Shown: positions 25,248 to 33,873, counted from the first letter of the stretch. The stretch: 35,668 bases of DNA from Verrucomicrobiota bacterium (GCA_003219175.1 QHPU01000028.1:1-35668), one strand, 5' to 3'. The notes: generated by a model not told the origin, from the letters alone. Numbers and translations: made by a program.

Positions 25248-26377
25248 CGCCTAACGATAAAAAACAGTTTCGTGTTTTCGCCACCTCGCGCATCGGTGAA
25301 CCGGCGGAAAACCGCCTGCGCGAGCGCGGTTACAAGCTCGAGATTTTCCAGGGACCAGATGCGCCGGCGAAGAAGTTGATTATCGAGAAAGTAAAGAGCG
25401 GCATTGACGCCTTAATCACTACTCTCCGTGATCCGATCGACGCCGAGGTGTTCGAAGCAGGAAAGGGGATACTAAAGGTGGTGGCGCAGATCGCCGTCGG
25501 ATTCGATAACATCAACCGTGCCGCTGCCAACCGATACAAAATTCCATTCACAAATACCGCTGATGTGCTGACAGAAGCGACGGCAGAGTTCGCTTTCTTC
25601 ATGATGGGAATGCTGGCGCGCAAGATGTGGCAAAGCGAACACCTGGTGCGTGAACAAAAGTGGCCTTCCTGGCATCCGTTTCTGCCGTTCCTGGGTGATG
25701 AGGTTACGGGCAAGACCATTGCCATCATTGGCACCGGGCGCATTGGTTTGGCGATGATCAAGAAGTGCTCAGGTTTCGACATGAACATCCTGTGCTACGA
25801 CCCGGCGTATCATAACGACGAGTACATCGCCGCTATCCAGGACCTGATGGATCTGCGCCACGGCAGAGGAATTCAAAGCGAGAAGGCATATATTAAGTAC
25901 GTGGAGTTTGAAGAAGCGCTCAGGGGCGCCGATTACGTGAGCATCCACGTTCCATTGTTGCATGAGGGCGAGACGAACAAACCGACCTATCACCTCATCA
26001 ATGAGAAGACACTCAGGCTGATGAAGCCGACAGCCTACCTCGTAAACAGCTCGCGTGGCCCGGTCGTGGATGAGATAGCGCTGGCCAAAGCGCTAAAGGA
26101 GAACGTCATCGCCGGAGCAGCGCTCGATGTCTTTGAAAAAGAGCCATTGCCGGCGGATTCGCCGCTGCTCGATCCTGCAATTGCCGATCGCGCCCGACTC
26201 TTCCACCACTTCGCGAGCGGCGCACGCATCACGCGACTTTCGGTTGATCCGAATAAAGGCATGGCGGGGCGAACCGTACAGGCAATAATTGATATCCTCG
26301 AAGAGAACTACGGCGGCGACGTCAGCAAGATGCCGTACGTGGTGAATAAGGAAGCCTTCGAGCACGTAAATCGTTAA
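25244..26377 (+). CDS. D-isomer-specific 2-hydroxyacid dehydrogenase
   Basis: A NAD(P)-dependent reductase or dehydrogenase of 2-hydroxy/2-keto acids. KVVAQIAVGFDNI is the entry to the catalytic domain, GKTIAIIGTGRIGLAMIKK is the Rossmann loop, and VNSSRGPVVDE contains the catalytic arginine. ALDVFEKEPLPADSPLL carries the usual glutamate region, and the catalytic histidine is in FHHFASGARI. Compared with glyoxylate/phosphoglycerate dehydrogenases there is an insertion of about 30 residues after the nucleotide-binding strand (CYDPAYHNDEYIAAIQDLMD). Glyoxylate/hydroxypyruvate or D-lactate are possible substrates. Its ATG overlaps the preceding stop codon. Confidence 0.9.
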   Translation: MTPNDKKQFRVFATSRIGEPAENRLRERGYKLEIFQGPDAPAKKLIIEKVKSGIDALITTLRDPIDAEVFEAGKGILKVVAQIAVGFDNINRAAANRYKIPFTNTADVLTEATAEFAFFMMGMLARKMWQSEHLVREQKWPSWHPFLPFLGDEVTGKTIAIIGTGRIGLAMIKKCSGFDMNILCYDPAYHNDEYIAAIQDLMDLRHGRGIQSEKAYIKYVEFEEALRGADYVSIHVPLLHEGETNKPTYHLINEKTLRLMKPTAYLVNSSRGPVVDEIALAKALKENVIAGAALDVFEKEPLPADSPLLDPAIADRARLFHHFASGARITRLSVDPNKGMAGRTVQAIIDILEENYGGDVSKMPYVVNKEAFEHVNR

Positions 26378-26393
26378 ATCGTTACATCGCGAG

Positions 26394-26413
26394 GACGGCG
26401 CTGTTGTGCCGTC
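26394..26413 (+). terminator. Hairpin after the dehydrogenase gene
   Basis: GACGGCGC at 26394-26401 pairs with GTGCCGTC at 26406-26413 (one wobble, loop TGTT), 16 bases after the dehydrogenase stop. No T-run follows. It may act as a processing or termination hairpin, or be another copy of the GC-rich border palindromes. Confidence 0.3.
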
Positions 26414-26494
26414 GACCCGTTAAAAGCGTTCTTTTCGGGGTCGGCATTTGAGACCTGCAATTTTGGGCACTAAAATTTCCTTTTCTCTCTTCCC

Positions 26495-26542
26495 TTGACA
26501 GCTTAGGAAAGATGGGGTTAATCTCCTAATTATCTTAGGAGA
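26495..26542 (+). promoter_or_regulatory. padR promoter and operator overlapping the ribosome binding site
   Basis: TTGACA at 26495-26500 is a perfect -35 box; TAATCT at 26519-26524 (18-base spacer) is a weak -10 candidate. The arms TCTCCTAA (26522-26529) and TTAGGAGA (26535-26542) form a perfect inverted repeat around five bases. The right arm contains the ribosome binding site AGGAGA, five bases before the padR ATG at 26548. A PadR dimer bound here would block both transcription and ribosome access, consistent with autoregulation. Confidence 0.6.
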
Positions 26543-26547
26543 CACGC

Positions 26548-26889
26548 ATGAGTAACGAGGCCGAACTGCTTCCCGGCACACTCGATCTTCTTATTTTAAA
26601 AGCGGTTTCCCTCGGCCCCCTTCATGGCTACGGAGTTCTCTTGCGCATCGAGCAAATTTCCGGGCGTGCGTTACTCATCGAACAGGGAGCCCTCTATCCA
26701 GCTTTATTTCGCCTGGTGCGCCAGGGTCTTCTTAAAGCAAACTGGGGCAAGTCGGATAACAATCGGCGTGCCAAGTTCTACGAGCTCACCTCCAAAGGAC
26801 GCAGACGGCTGCGCGAAGAGACGGAGGGATGGAACCGACTGGTCGCAGCAATAGCCTCTGCCCTGGCGGCCCGACCACAGGAAGCATGA
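26548..26889 (+). CDS. PadR family transcriptional regulator
   Basis: A 113-residue winged-helix repressor. It begins ELLPGTLDLLILKAVSLGPLHGYG, the typical PadR N-terminal helix with the H-G-Y motif, followed by the recognition region EQGALYPALFRLVRQGLL and the wing FYELTSKGRRRL. Members usually sense a ligand and control an adjacent transport gene. The neighbouring permease gene starts 17 bases downstream and is the obvious target. The perfect inverted repeat over its own ribosome binding site suggests it also represses itself. Confidence 0.93.
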   Translation: MSNEAELLPGTLDLLILKAVSLGPLHGYGVLLRIEQISGRALLIEQGALYPALFRLVRQGLLKANWGKSDNNRRAKFYELTSKGRRRLREETEGWNRLVAAIASALAARPQEA

Positions 26890-26906
26890 ACGGGGACCAT
26901 TGACCA

Positions 26907-29612
26907 ATGATTCTCGCCTATTTTAGATCTTTGGCGGCGAGGTTTCTCGATCGATCGCAGACTGAGACTGAACTAGAAGAGGAACTTCGCGCACATATTC
27001 GGTTGCGAACTGATGATCTCGAGCGCTCCGGACTGAGTCGCCCAGACGCGGAACGGCGCGCGCGAATTGAATTCGGAGGTCATGAACGCTTCAAAGAAGA
27101 ATGTCGCGCGGCGATCGCCGGAAATTTCATCGATATTCTGATTCAGGATGTGCGGTTCAGCGTCCGCATGTTGCGGAAGTCACGCGGGTTTACCGTGATT
27201 GTTGTGCTGACGATCGCGCTCGGCATCGGAGCGACAACAGCGATCTTTAGTGTCGTTGATGCGACATTGCTACAGCCGCTTCCGTATCCGCAATCCCAAC
27301 AGCTTGTCAGCATTCAGGCGGATTTGCCGGCTATTGGCGCGCACGACGTCGGAATGTCGCAACCGGAATTGCAGGACTTTCAGCAGTCTGGAATTTTCGA
27401 ATACGTGTCACCAGCGTGGTTCGACGAAAACAATCTGACTGGCTCAGCTCAGCCGGCGCGGGTGCGCATCGTTAGTGTCGCGCCGAGTTACTTTGCGCTC
27501 TTGCGAGCGCAACCTGAACTGGGCCGGACATTCGACCCGCAACACAACTTACCCGGTTATTTGCCGGAGGTTGTGATCAGCGATGCATTGTGGAAACGCT
27601 CATTCGGGGGCGACCCGAATATTTTGGACAAAAGCATTCGAATGGATACCGACCTTTACCGGATCATCGGTGTCATGCCGCCTGGTTTCGATTCGCCTGG
27701 CCGAAACTCGGAAGAGCGGAACATTGAGGTTTGGGCGGCAACGAGTTTTTACGGACCGCCGTTGCCTGACCATCCGGTACGCAATCGTCGGAATCTTCCG
27801 ACTCTGATCGCGCGACTAAAGCCAGGATCAACGATCGCGTCGGCGCAAAATCAGCTCGATGGACTCGTTGCGTCGGTGCAAAATCAATTCGCCGGCGACT
27901 ATCCAAACGGTTGGAGAGTCCGATTGCTGCCACTGAAAGAGACCGTGGTTGGCGATGTTCGGCAGCCATTGCTTCTCCTTCTCGCCGCCGTCGCGGTGGT
28001 ACTTCTGATCGGTTGCGTGAATGTGGCGAATTTATTGCTCGCTCGAGCAAGTGCGCGGACGCACGAGATGGCGATTCGCCGTGCGCTCGGCGCAGGTCAA
28101 AACCGGCTGACCCGACAATTGCTTACCGAAAGCTTGCTTCTCTCGCTCCTTGGCGGGATCGCCGGTATTGGAACTCTTTTCCTCGCCCAAGAATCACTTT
28201 TGCGACTCGTGCCCGAAACGTTGCCGCGCCTCAACCAAATATCTATCAGCTGGAGTGTCTTAATATTTGCGCTACTGACGTCGATGTTGTCCGGCATAAT
28301 TTTCGGACTCGCGCCGGCTTTGCATGCAAGCCGGTTGGATTTGATTCACGTGCTTAACCAGGAGGGACGCGCTTCGACCGGTTCTGGCGAACGCGTTCAG
28401 ACGCGTCGAGTGCTGGTCGTAACCGAATTAGCGCTTTCTCTGGTATTGATGATTTCCGCTGGACTTCTCCTGCACAGTTTTTGGGACCTGCTCAACGTGC
28501 AGTTGGGATTCAATCCGCAAAGCGTGATGAGCGTTCGAACGAGAATGCCTTACCCAAACGATGTCAAAATCGACAAATACGCAACCGCCGCTCAGGAAGC
28601 GCCTTTCATCCGCGAGCTACTTCGCCGCTGCAGATCCCTGTCCGGAGTTGAAGAAGCCGCTCTTGGTGATCCGGCCTCCATTCCATTGGACCAAAGTCAA
28701 CGCGAGCTAAACGGGCTCGAGGGTAAGTTCTTTTTGACGTTCGACGGACAGAGGGCGCAACCGGAGGCGCCTTCGATGGTCGAAAGATCCCGCGTTACGC
28801 CGGAGTATTTCCACCTGGTTGGAATTCCGTTGCGACGCGGCCGGTTGTTCAACGAGTTCGACGAGGACACCTCGCCGCAAGTTGCGGTTGTTAACGAAGC
28901 ATTCGCACGCGTTTACTGGCCTAACGAGGATGCGATCGGGAAGCGATTTAAGTCAACGAGGCCTAATTCGCCGTGGGTCACCGTAGTGGGCGTGATCGCA
29001 AATGCGAGAACACAATCGCTCGCGCAGAGCGACGTGCCGCAGTTGTACCTGAACGTCTACCAGAACCCGGCGAAACATTTGGCGATCTTTCTACGGGGGC
29101 ATCTCGATATCGCATCGATTGCAGACCAGGTGCGCGAGCAAGTGCAGACTCTTGATCCGACGCTTCCGGTTTTCGGCGCACAGACACTAAGGGCAACAGT
29201 ATCCGAATTCCTGTTGCAACGGCGATTCTCGATGGAAATGGTCGGAGCATTCGCGCTGACGGCATTGCTTTTGGCCGCGCTGGGAATTTATGGAGTGATT
29301 TCGTATCTCGTTAGCGAGCGCACCCACGAGATTGGAATTCGTCTCGCTCTGGGAGCGCAACGGTCCAACATCCTACGCATTATTCTGCATCAGGGATTGA
29401 CGCTCGCGTTTGCCGGTGCCCTCGTTGGACTTGTTTGTGCGTTGATCGTTTCGCACTTAATGGCCAGCCTGCTTTACGGCGTAAGGCCGACTGACCCCCT
29501 GACGTTCGCGAGTGTCGCCCTTCTCTTTCTGGCCGTTGCTTTATTTGCCTGTTATCTGCCTGCGCGACGCGCCATGCGCGTCGATCCGATGATCGCTTTA
29601 AGATATGAATAG
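26907..29612 (+). CDS. MacB/FtsX-type permease with N-terminal prefix domain (ADOP family)
   Basis: The 901-residue protein has the layout of the orphan duplicated permeases known from Acidobacteria and related phyla. A soluble N-terminal prefix (about 1-90, with [18 protein letters not shown]) leads to a first membrane span (about 94-116), a periplasmic MacB-like domain and a four-helix FtsX core beginning [23 protein letters not shown], with [22 protein letters not shown] second periplasmic domain and a second FtsX core ([30 protein letters not shown]) end in PMIALRYE. No ABC ATPase is encoded, so it must use one in trans or work differently. It follows padR by 17 bases. Confidence 0.92.
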   Translation: MILAYFRSLAARFLDRSQTETELEEELRAHIRLRTDDLERSGLSRPDAERRARIEFGGHERFKEECRAAIAGNFIDILIQDVRFSVRMLRKSRGFTVIVVLTIALGIGATTAIFSVVDATLLQPLPYPQSQQLVSIQADLPAIGAHDVGMSQPELQDFQQSGIFEYVSPAWFDENNLTGSAQPARVRIVSVAPSYFALLRAQPELGRTFDPQHNLPGYLPEVVISDALWKRSFGGDPNILDKSIRMDTDLYRIIGVMPPGFDSPGRNSEERNIEVWAATSFYGPPLPDHPVRNRRNLPTLIARLKPGSTIASAQNQLDGLVASVQNQFAGDYPNGWRVRLLPLKETVVGDVRQPLLLLLAAVAVVLLIGCVNVANLLLARASARTHEMAIRRALGAGQNRLTRQLLTESLLLSLLGGIAGIGTLFLAQESLLRLVPETLPRLNQISISWSVLIFALLTSMLSGIIFGLAPALHASRLDLIHVLNQEGRASTGSGERVQTRRVLVVTELALSLVLMISAGLLLHSFWDLLNVQLGFNPQSVMSVRTRMPYPNDVKIDKYATAAQEAPFIRELLRRCRSLSGVEEAALGDPASIPLDQSQRELNGLEGKFFLTFDGQRAQPEAPSMVERSRVTPEYFHLVGIPLRRGRLFNEFDEDTSPQVAVVNEAFARVYWPNEDAIGKRFKSTRPNSPWVTVVGVIANARTQSLAQSDVPQLYLNVYQNPAKHLAIFLRGHLDIASIADQVREQVQTLDPTLPVFGAQTLRATVSEFLLQRRFSMEMVGAFALTALLLAALGIYGVISYLVSERTHEIGIRLALGAQRSNILRIILHQGLTLAFAGALVGLVCALIVSHLMASLLYGVRPTDPLTFASVALLFLAVALFACYLPARRAMRVDPMIALRYE

Positions 29613-30116
29613 CTCCGCGCGCAACCGCAAGGCAGAGAAGACCGCGGGTGCTCTCTCAATTGGCGAAATATTCTCGATGACGATTGTAAAAAGGGCGATT
29701 TTGCTATTCGTGCTACTTGCATGCTCGTTCGGAACGGCACTTGCGCATATGGGAATCGAGACGAGCGAGTTCCAGGCGCGGCGCCTGTCGGTCACGGATG
29801 CAGTGTCCGACGGAATCGTTCTCCTGCATTCCTTTTCGGCCCCTAAGAGCTGGAGTGAATCCGGGTTTCAGCAAGATTCCAACTTCTACTATTTGCCGGA
29901 CTCGAAAATCTTCACGATGCGATAATCGCGGTCGATGGGACTACGAAGGAAAGCTGGCTTTTTGTGATGGCGCCGACGGAAAGGCAGCAACGTCGCTTTG
30001 CCACCCTGACCGGCTGGGATTCAGTTTATCTCAGCCCGGAGCATCAGCCGAAGTCCGACAGCACGTTGCCAGAGCTGAGGACTAATCGCTCGGGTTTGGT
30101 TGGGAGGTTTCGGTGA
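29605..30116 (+). pseudogene. Broken Xaa-Pro aminopeptidase (M24B) remnant
   Basis: A signal peptide (TIVKRAILLFVLLACSFGTALAH) and a domain with EFQARRLSVTDAVSDGIVLLHS followed by SESGFQQDSNFYYL match the N-terminal domain of aminopeptidase P. At about 29905 the frame is lost; in a different frame it continues LENLHDAIIAVDG and ESWLFVMAPTERQQRRF, the next part of the same family, to a TGA at 30114-30116. The catalytic metal-binding domain is absent. One start overlaps the permease stop (ATGAATAG); ATG 29677 is the better start for the signal peptide. Confidence 0.72.
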
Positions 30117-30203
30117 CTTCTACCGCAGAATGCTTAAACGAAGGTAGCGGGAGCGCAATCGTATTACCCACGGCGCATCGCGTCTCATAGGCGCGACTTT
30201 GCG

Positions 30204-32441
30204 TTAAAAGTGCGCTACCTGGTAAACTTCAACCAAGCCGATACCGGCGGTATTGTTATTTCCACGAACAATAGCGGTGTAGTTGCCCGGGGAAACGGTG
30301 ACAGCTATTGCCGGTTCCAGATTGTTTTTAGGTTGACGACCGGTATTTTGGATTTGGGTCTGCTGCGAATCCTTCCAGTTATTGTTAAATGCTATAACTG
30401 TTCCGTTACCGTCATATAATTGCAGAGTGGGATCAGCCAATGCGTTGGCTACCCCGAATGAACTTAGCGTTGGTCCAAGCACGCGGACGACTTGGTTTAT
30501 TGAACCGCTCGCGCCGCTAACGATAAAGCCACCGATCATTACATTATTACCCGCCTGGACCAGGCCACGTGTCGATATATTAGACAATTGCGAAGTCGAA
30601 AGTACATCGACGTCATAGACTTCGATTAATCCAACGCCGGTCGTGCCGTTCTTACCGGATTCAATAGCGGTATAGGAACCAGGCTGGAGAGTAAGAAGAA
30701 TTGCGGGTTCGCGATCGTCAGGCGGGGCTAGACCAGTCGCCTCGACGGCAGCTTGTTGGGGAACTTTCCAATCGTCGTTAGAAGTAAGAACAGCTCCTGT
30801 ACCGTCATGTAATTTAAAACCTCCGATGCCGATTTTGGCCCCAGTTTGGATGCCTAGACGGGTAGAGACATTCACCAGCTGCGCGCCCGCCGGCGTGGGG
30901 GTGATGCGAAGAGTGAAATCTTGAGTGGCTACCGGCGAGACGCCGTTGCGCGCGGTAATAGTAAAGCTGTAGCTGAGATCGCTGCCGGCGTCCGGCGTGC
31001 CACTGAGCGTGGCCGTGCCGTCGGTGTTATCGACGAATGACAGCCAGGCAGGTTGTGCGCCGTCCAAAGTTATAGTCGGAGTGGGGCTGCCGGTAGTAGT
31101 AATGGTAAAAGTCCCAGCGGTTCCAACGGTAAATGAGGTCGAAGCAGCACTGGTAATTGCTGGCGCCTCCAGGAGCGGCGGCGCATCTTGGACCGTAATG
31201 GTAAAGGTTTGTGTCGCATCGGGAAGGGTCCCGTTCGAAGCGGTAATGTTGATTGGGTAATTACCTTGCGATCCAGCCGACGCGGTCCCGTCAATGGTGG
31301 CGGTGCCGTCACTATTCGGAGTGAAGTTAATACCGGACGGCAGTGTACCCGTGAAACTGACGGTTGCACTCGGGTCAGGCGGACTAGTCCTGACGGTAAA
31401 GCTTGCGAATATTCCAACGACGAATGTGGTATTATCGGCACTAATGATAGCGGGCGGCGGATTGTTTACAAATAATGTAAACGTCTGCATTGCGTCCGGT
31501 GCAATGCCATTGGTGGCGGTGATTGTAAGCGAGTAGCTTGCTGGACCGCCGGGATCAGGTATTCCATCAAGAGTCGCACTGCCGTCGGTATTATCGACGA
31601 ATGTAAGCCAAGCTGGCAATGTGCCACTGAGAGTGATTGATGAGGTGGGCGTTCCAGCTGTATGAATAGTGAAGATGCCTTCGGTGCCGACAGTAAAAGT
31701 CGTGCTCGCGGCGCTTGTGATGGTTGGGGCCTTCGTTACAGGTGCGCTGCCCTGCACGGTCAGGGTGAAGATCTGGACAGTGTCCGGATACGAGCCGTTT
31801 GTTCCGGTAATGGTGAGGAAGTAAATACCTCCCGATCCAGCCGCGGGCGTGCCGCTCAAGGTGGCCGTGCCATTGTTATGAGGCACAAATGTCACGCCTC
31901 CCGGCAAGCTACCAGTGTAGCTGAGGGTGGTTTTCGGTTGAGTATTTCTGGTTGTAACTGTGAACGTACTTGCTGTTCCGACGACAAAAGTGGCATTATT
32001 GACGCTGGTGATAAGAGGCGGTCGCGTAACCGTTAGAGTAAAGCTTTGCGTTGCGTTCGGTGCCACACCATTTGAAGCTGTAAACGTCAGGTTATAGTCG
32101 CCAACTTGACCAAGTCCATTGCCAGGCTTGCCAGACAAGGTGGCGGTGCCGTCGCCGTTATCGACAAATCTTACGCTGCCAGGCAGCTTGCCGCTCAACG
32201 TAATTTTCGGGACCGGAATGCCTGTTGTCGTAATCGTGAAGGTATCCCGAACACCTTGGGGAAAAGTGACACTGGTAGGGCTGGTAAAGCTCGGGGCGCT
32301 GTCGGCCAAGAGCGCGGGAACGGCGGTAAAGGTCGGTAAAGTGACTACTGTTGCAAGGACCAATCGCCGGACAACTCGCAGCAAGGATTCAATGCGTAAA
32401 CTCTTGGTAGAATGGGTGGGCATGGTAAATGAGTTGCCCAT
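30204..32441 (-). CDS. Secreted multi-repeat putative-Ig surface protein
   Basis: After an export signal (about 23-46, ending ALLA) the 745-residue protein has five putative-Ig (He_PIG-like) repeats of about 90 residues (49-139, 141-230, 238-326, 329-418, 426-514). Each has a (V/F)GT.xTF start, an N/G.DGTATLSG turn and ITASNG...QTFTLTV end. The repeats alternate in two types, A-B-A-B-A. Two related C-terminal modules follow (521-612 and 617-743), each with ISTR, QxGN, MIGGF and a GIGLVEVY end; the first lacks about 35 residues found in the second. Such proteins are usually large adhesin-like surface proteins. The start could also be the ATG at 32423. Confidence 0.85.
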   Translation of the reverse strand: MGNSFTMPTHSTKSLRIESLLRVVRRLVLATVVTLPTFTAVPALLADSAPSFTSPTSVTFPQGVRDTFTITTTGIPVPKITLSGKLPGSVRFVDNGDGTATLSGKPGNGLGQVGDYNLTFTASNGVAPNATQSFTLTVTRPPLITSVNNATFVVGTASTFTVTTRNTQPKTTLSYTGSLPGGVTFVPHNNGTATLSGTPAAGSGGIYFLTITGTNGSYPDTVQIFTLTVQGSAPVTKAPTITSAASTTFTVGTEGIFTIHTAGTPTSSITLSGTLPAWLTFVDNTDGSATLDGIPDPGGPASYSLTITATNGIAPDAMQTFTLFVNNPPPAIISADNTTFVVGIFASFTVRTSPPDPSATVSFTGTLPSGINFTPNSDGTATIDGTASAGSQGNYPINITASNGTLPDATQTFTITVQDAPPLLEAPAITSAASTSFTVGTAGTFTITTTGSPTPTITLDGAQPAWLSFVDNTDGTATLSGTPDAGSDLSYSFTITARNGVSPVATQDFTLRITPTPAGAQLVNVSTRLGIQTGAKIGIGGFKLHDGTGAVLTSNDDWKVPQQAAVEATGLAPPDDREPAILLTLQPGSYTAIESGKNGTTGVGLIEVYDVDVLSTSQLSNISTRGLVQAGNNVMIGGFIVSGASGSINQVVRVLGPTLSSFGVANALADPTLQLYDGNGTVIAFNNNWKDSQQTQIQNTGRQPKNNLEPAIAVTVSPGNYTAIVRGNNNTAGIGLVEVYQVAHF
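30900..32297 (-). repeat. Five tandem Ig-like repeats in the coding sequence
   Basis: Repeat 1 covers about 32297-32025, repeat 2 32021-31752, repeat 3 31730-31464, repeat 4 31457-31188 and repeat 5 31166-30900 on the minus strand. Repeats 3 and 5 share stretches such as PAWL(T/S)FVDNTDG and ITSAAST(T/S)FTVGT, while 2 and 4 share TFVVG and FTV.T with LPGGVTF/LPSGINF. The alternation suggests duplication of a two-repeat unit. Confidence 0.8.
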
Positions 32442-32745
32442 ACAGCCCGACTCATGCCAAGGGGGGGAAGATTGCGAAATGCGCGATAAGTATAAATACT
32501 TATATCATTCTTGAGGACGACTACGATAGTTCGTCTACCACCGATATCTTCCTGTCCACGAAATGCGCCGCACTGAAAACATCAAAGCATTGCACCTTTA
32601 CTCCGGTGCATTTTTGGTATCGACAATAAGAGCCGCCTGAGGATTTACGAACCCGCAGAAAACAATGTCTGGGCCACCAGGCACGTGTGGCGAACGATAT
32701 GCCTCCTAAACCGCGGGAAATTGCAGCGGACTCCTCTTGCGTTTT
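32442..32745. other. Gene-free spacer with AT-rich dyad and a terminator-like hairpin
   Basis: No gene is supported. An AT-rich dyad AAGTAT-AA-ATACTT lies at about 32489-32502 and could be part of a promoter or operator for the leftward Ig-repeat gene. On the + strand a hairpin TGCACC (32591-32596) with GGTGCA (32605-32610) is followed directly by TTTTT, a short Rho-independent terminator shape. No + strand gene ends there. The fit to an sRNA is speculative. Confidence 0.35.
32591..32615 (+). terminator. Terminator-like hairpin with T-run
   Basis: A six-base perfect stem (TGCACC / GGTGCA), an eight-base loop and five T bases directly after it. It reads on the + strand in a spacer without a + strand gene. 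It may end an unannotated small transcript, or have arisen by chance, since the stem is short. Confidence 0.35.
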
Positions 32746-32964
32746 TCAAACGCCGTCCTGTACGGCAGCAGGGACAGTGGTCGAAACGTGCGCTAGGCTC
32801 AATGGCATCATGGTAACCGCGAACTGCGCGACTGCGAACGTGGTGGCAGCGATAAGGATCGTGTAGACCAAAATTTCAAATCGGCTCCGTTGTTTTTCCT
32901 CTAAGCGCATAATGAGCGCATAAGTGGATTCGAAAGTTTCCGGGCTGTTGCTAATTGTTTTCAT
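32746..32964 (-). CDS. Small membrane protein, unknown function
   Basis: I chose the ATG at 32964 (MKTISNSPETFESTYALIMRLEEKQRSR), which gives about 72 residues. A helical, charged N-terminus is followed by one hydrophobic span (FEILVYTILIAATTFAVAQFAVTMMPL) and a short tail. The frame continues upstream to 33045. No family is recognised. Translation is uncertain because no ribosome binding site is evident. Confidence 0.5.
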   Translation of the reverse strand: MKTISNSPETFESTYALIMRLEEKQRSRFEILVYTILIAATTFAVAQFAVTMMPLSLAHVSTTVPAAVQDGV

Positions 32965-33126
32965 AGTGTTTGTCTGTGAGATGCAGTGGCCCCGACGTTC
33001 GGATTCAAGATTTTTGAACCAACGCTGCGGCACTGATCTCACCAAGTAGACGCCACCGATGAGCCGGTTTGTCTGTGCTGCAGGAATCGCCCTTTAGCTC
33101 AACTCGGCAGTGTAAATAGCCGCTTC

Positions 33127-33324
33127 TCACAGCGGCGTCTTGACGCCGCAGGCGCGAACGGCGCACCAACCGATCCATGCTTCAAAGGCACAGAACAACC
33201 CGATGAGGATAAAGATCGCTGAGAGCAACCGCGTTTGCGGAATGAGACAACCACCGGCAAGGAGGAAAATGACAGCAAGTCCGCCGCGGGCAACGCGGCC
33301 TTTGCTGTCGATGTTTTGTTTCAT
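33127..33324 (-). CDS. Small DUF2892-like membrane protein
   Basis: The ATG at 33324 gives MKQNIDSKGRVARGGLAVIFLL, the pattern of the small YgaP-type/DUF2892 membrane helices: a short basic start with N-I-D/S-x-G-R-x-x-R, then two hydrophobic helices (LAVIFLLAGGCLI and LSAIFILIGLFCAFEAWIGWCA). The C-terminal GWCAVRACGVKTPL with two cysteines is notable. A hairpin GCGGCGTC/GACGCCGC at 33132-33149 lies within the last codons. The function is unknown; related proteins are linked to membranes, sometimes fused to rhodaneses. Confidence 0.6.
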   Translation of the reverse strand: MKQNIDSKGRVARGGLAVIFLLAGGCLIPQTRLLSAIFILIGLFCAFEAWIGWCAVRACGVKTPL

Positions 33325-33418
33325 TTTAGAAAGAGGCAGGGATTGGATTGCACGAAAATAGATTGCCGACGTCTCGGTTGCGAGCAAATGGCGCGGGCTC
33401 AAAATTTTGAACGACAGC

Positions 33419-33433
33419 GACGGCGAAGCCGTC
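33419..33433 (+). promoter_or_regulatory. Hairpin in the leader of the Spy-like gene
   Basis: GACGGC (33419-33424) and GCCGTC (33428-33433) pair perfectly around GAA, 12 bases before the ATG at 33446. It would sit just in front of the ribosome binding region (TAGG) of the next gene and might influence its translation, or be another border palindrome. Confidence 0.3.
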
Positions 33434-33445
33434 TAGGTTGCTACT

Positions 33446-33766
33446 ATGACTAAACTCATTGCGTTAACGGCGGCAGGGCTTTTTGTGGCAGGAACGATGT
33501 TCGCGGGCGAGCATGGTGATTGCACAAAGCAGGCGGGATACAAGGGGGGAAAGATGGCTTGTTCGGTTTCGTTGGCCAGTCTCAACCTGACATCGGAGCA
33601 GAAGACCAAGATGGATGCGGTGATGGCGCAGCACGAGAAAGAGGGCTGCAACGATGCGAGCGAGGCAAAATACATGCGGGAGGCAAAAACAATCCTGACC
33701 CCCGAGCAGTACGCCAAATTTGAAGCCGAGTGCAAGCACGGCGAGAAAGAGAAGACAACGAGCTGA
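33446..33766 (+). CDS. Secreted small protein with LTxxQ-like (Spy/CpxP) motif and four cysteines
   Basis: A signal peptide (MTKLIALTAAGLFVAGTMFAG) precedes an 85-residue mature protein. LNLTSEQKTKMDAVMAQHEKE and ILTPEQYAKFEAECK form the two LTxxQ-type helices seen in Spy/CpxP-like periplasmic chaperones and metal-stress proteins. Four cysteines (in GDCTK, MACSV, EGCND and AECKH) could form disulfides or bind metal. The mature part is rich in Lys, Glu and His. A CpxP-type role in periplasmic stress is inference. Confidence 0.65.
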   Translation: MTKLIALTAAGLFVAGTMFAGEHGDCTKQAGYKGGKMACSVSLASLNLTSEQKTKMDAVMAQHEKEGCNDASEAKYMREAKTILTPEQYAKFEAECKHGEKEKTTS

Positions 33767-33873
33767 GTTGAAACGTTAGTTTCGAACAGCGAATCACCTT
33801 TCGCGCCGAGAGCAATCTCGGCGCGATTTGCGTACGCATGGGGAAAATTCGGAAGCCGGGAGCCTGACTGGGA

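Noticed and set aside
31188-32514. Several plus-strand frames across the Ig-repeat gene
   Set aside because: They arise from the low-complexity Thr/Val-rich antisense of the repeat protein and repeat with the same period.
33060-33125. tRNA-like stretch (TTAGCTCAACTCGGCAGTG)
   Set aside because: It resembles a D-arm by eye, but I could not build acceptor, anticodon and T arms around it.
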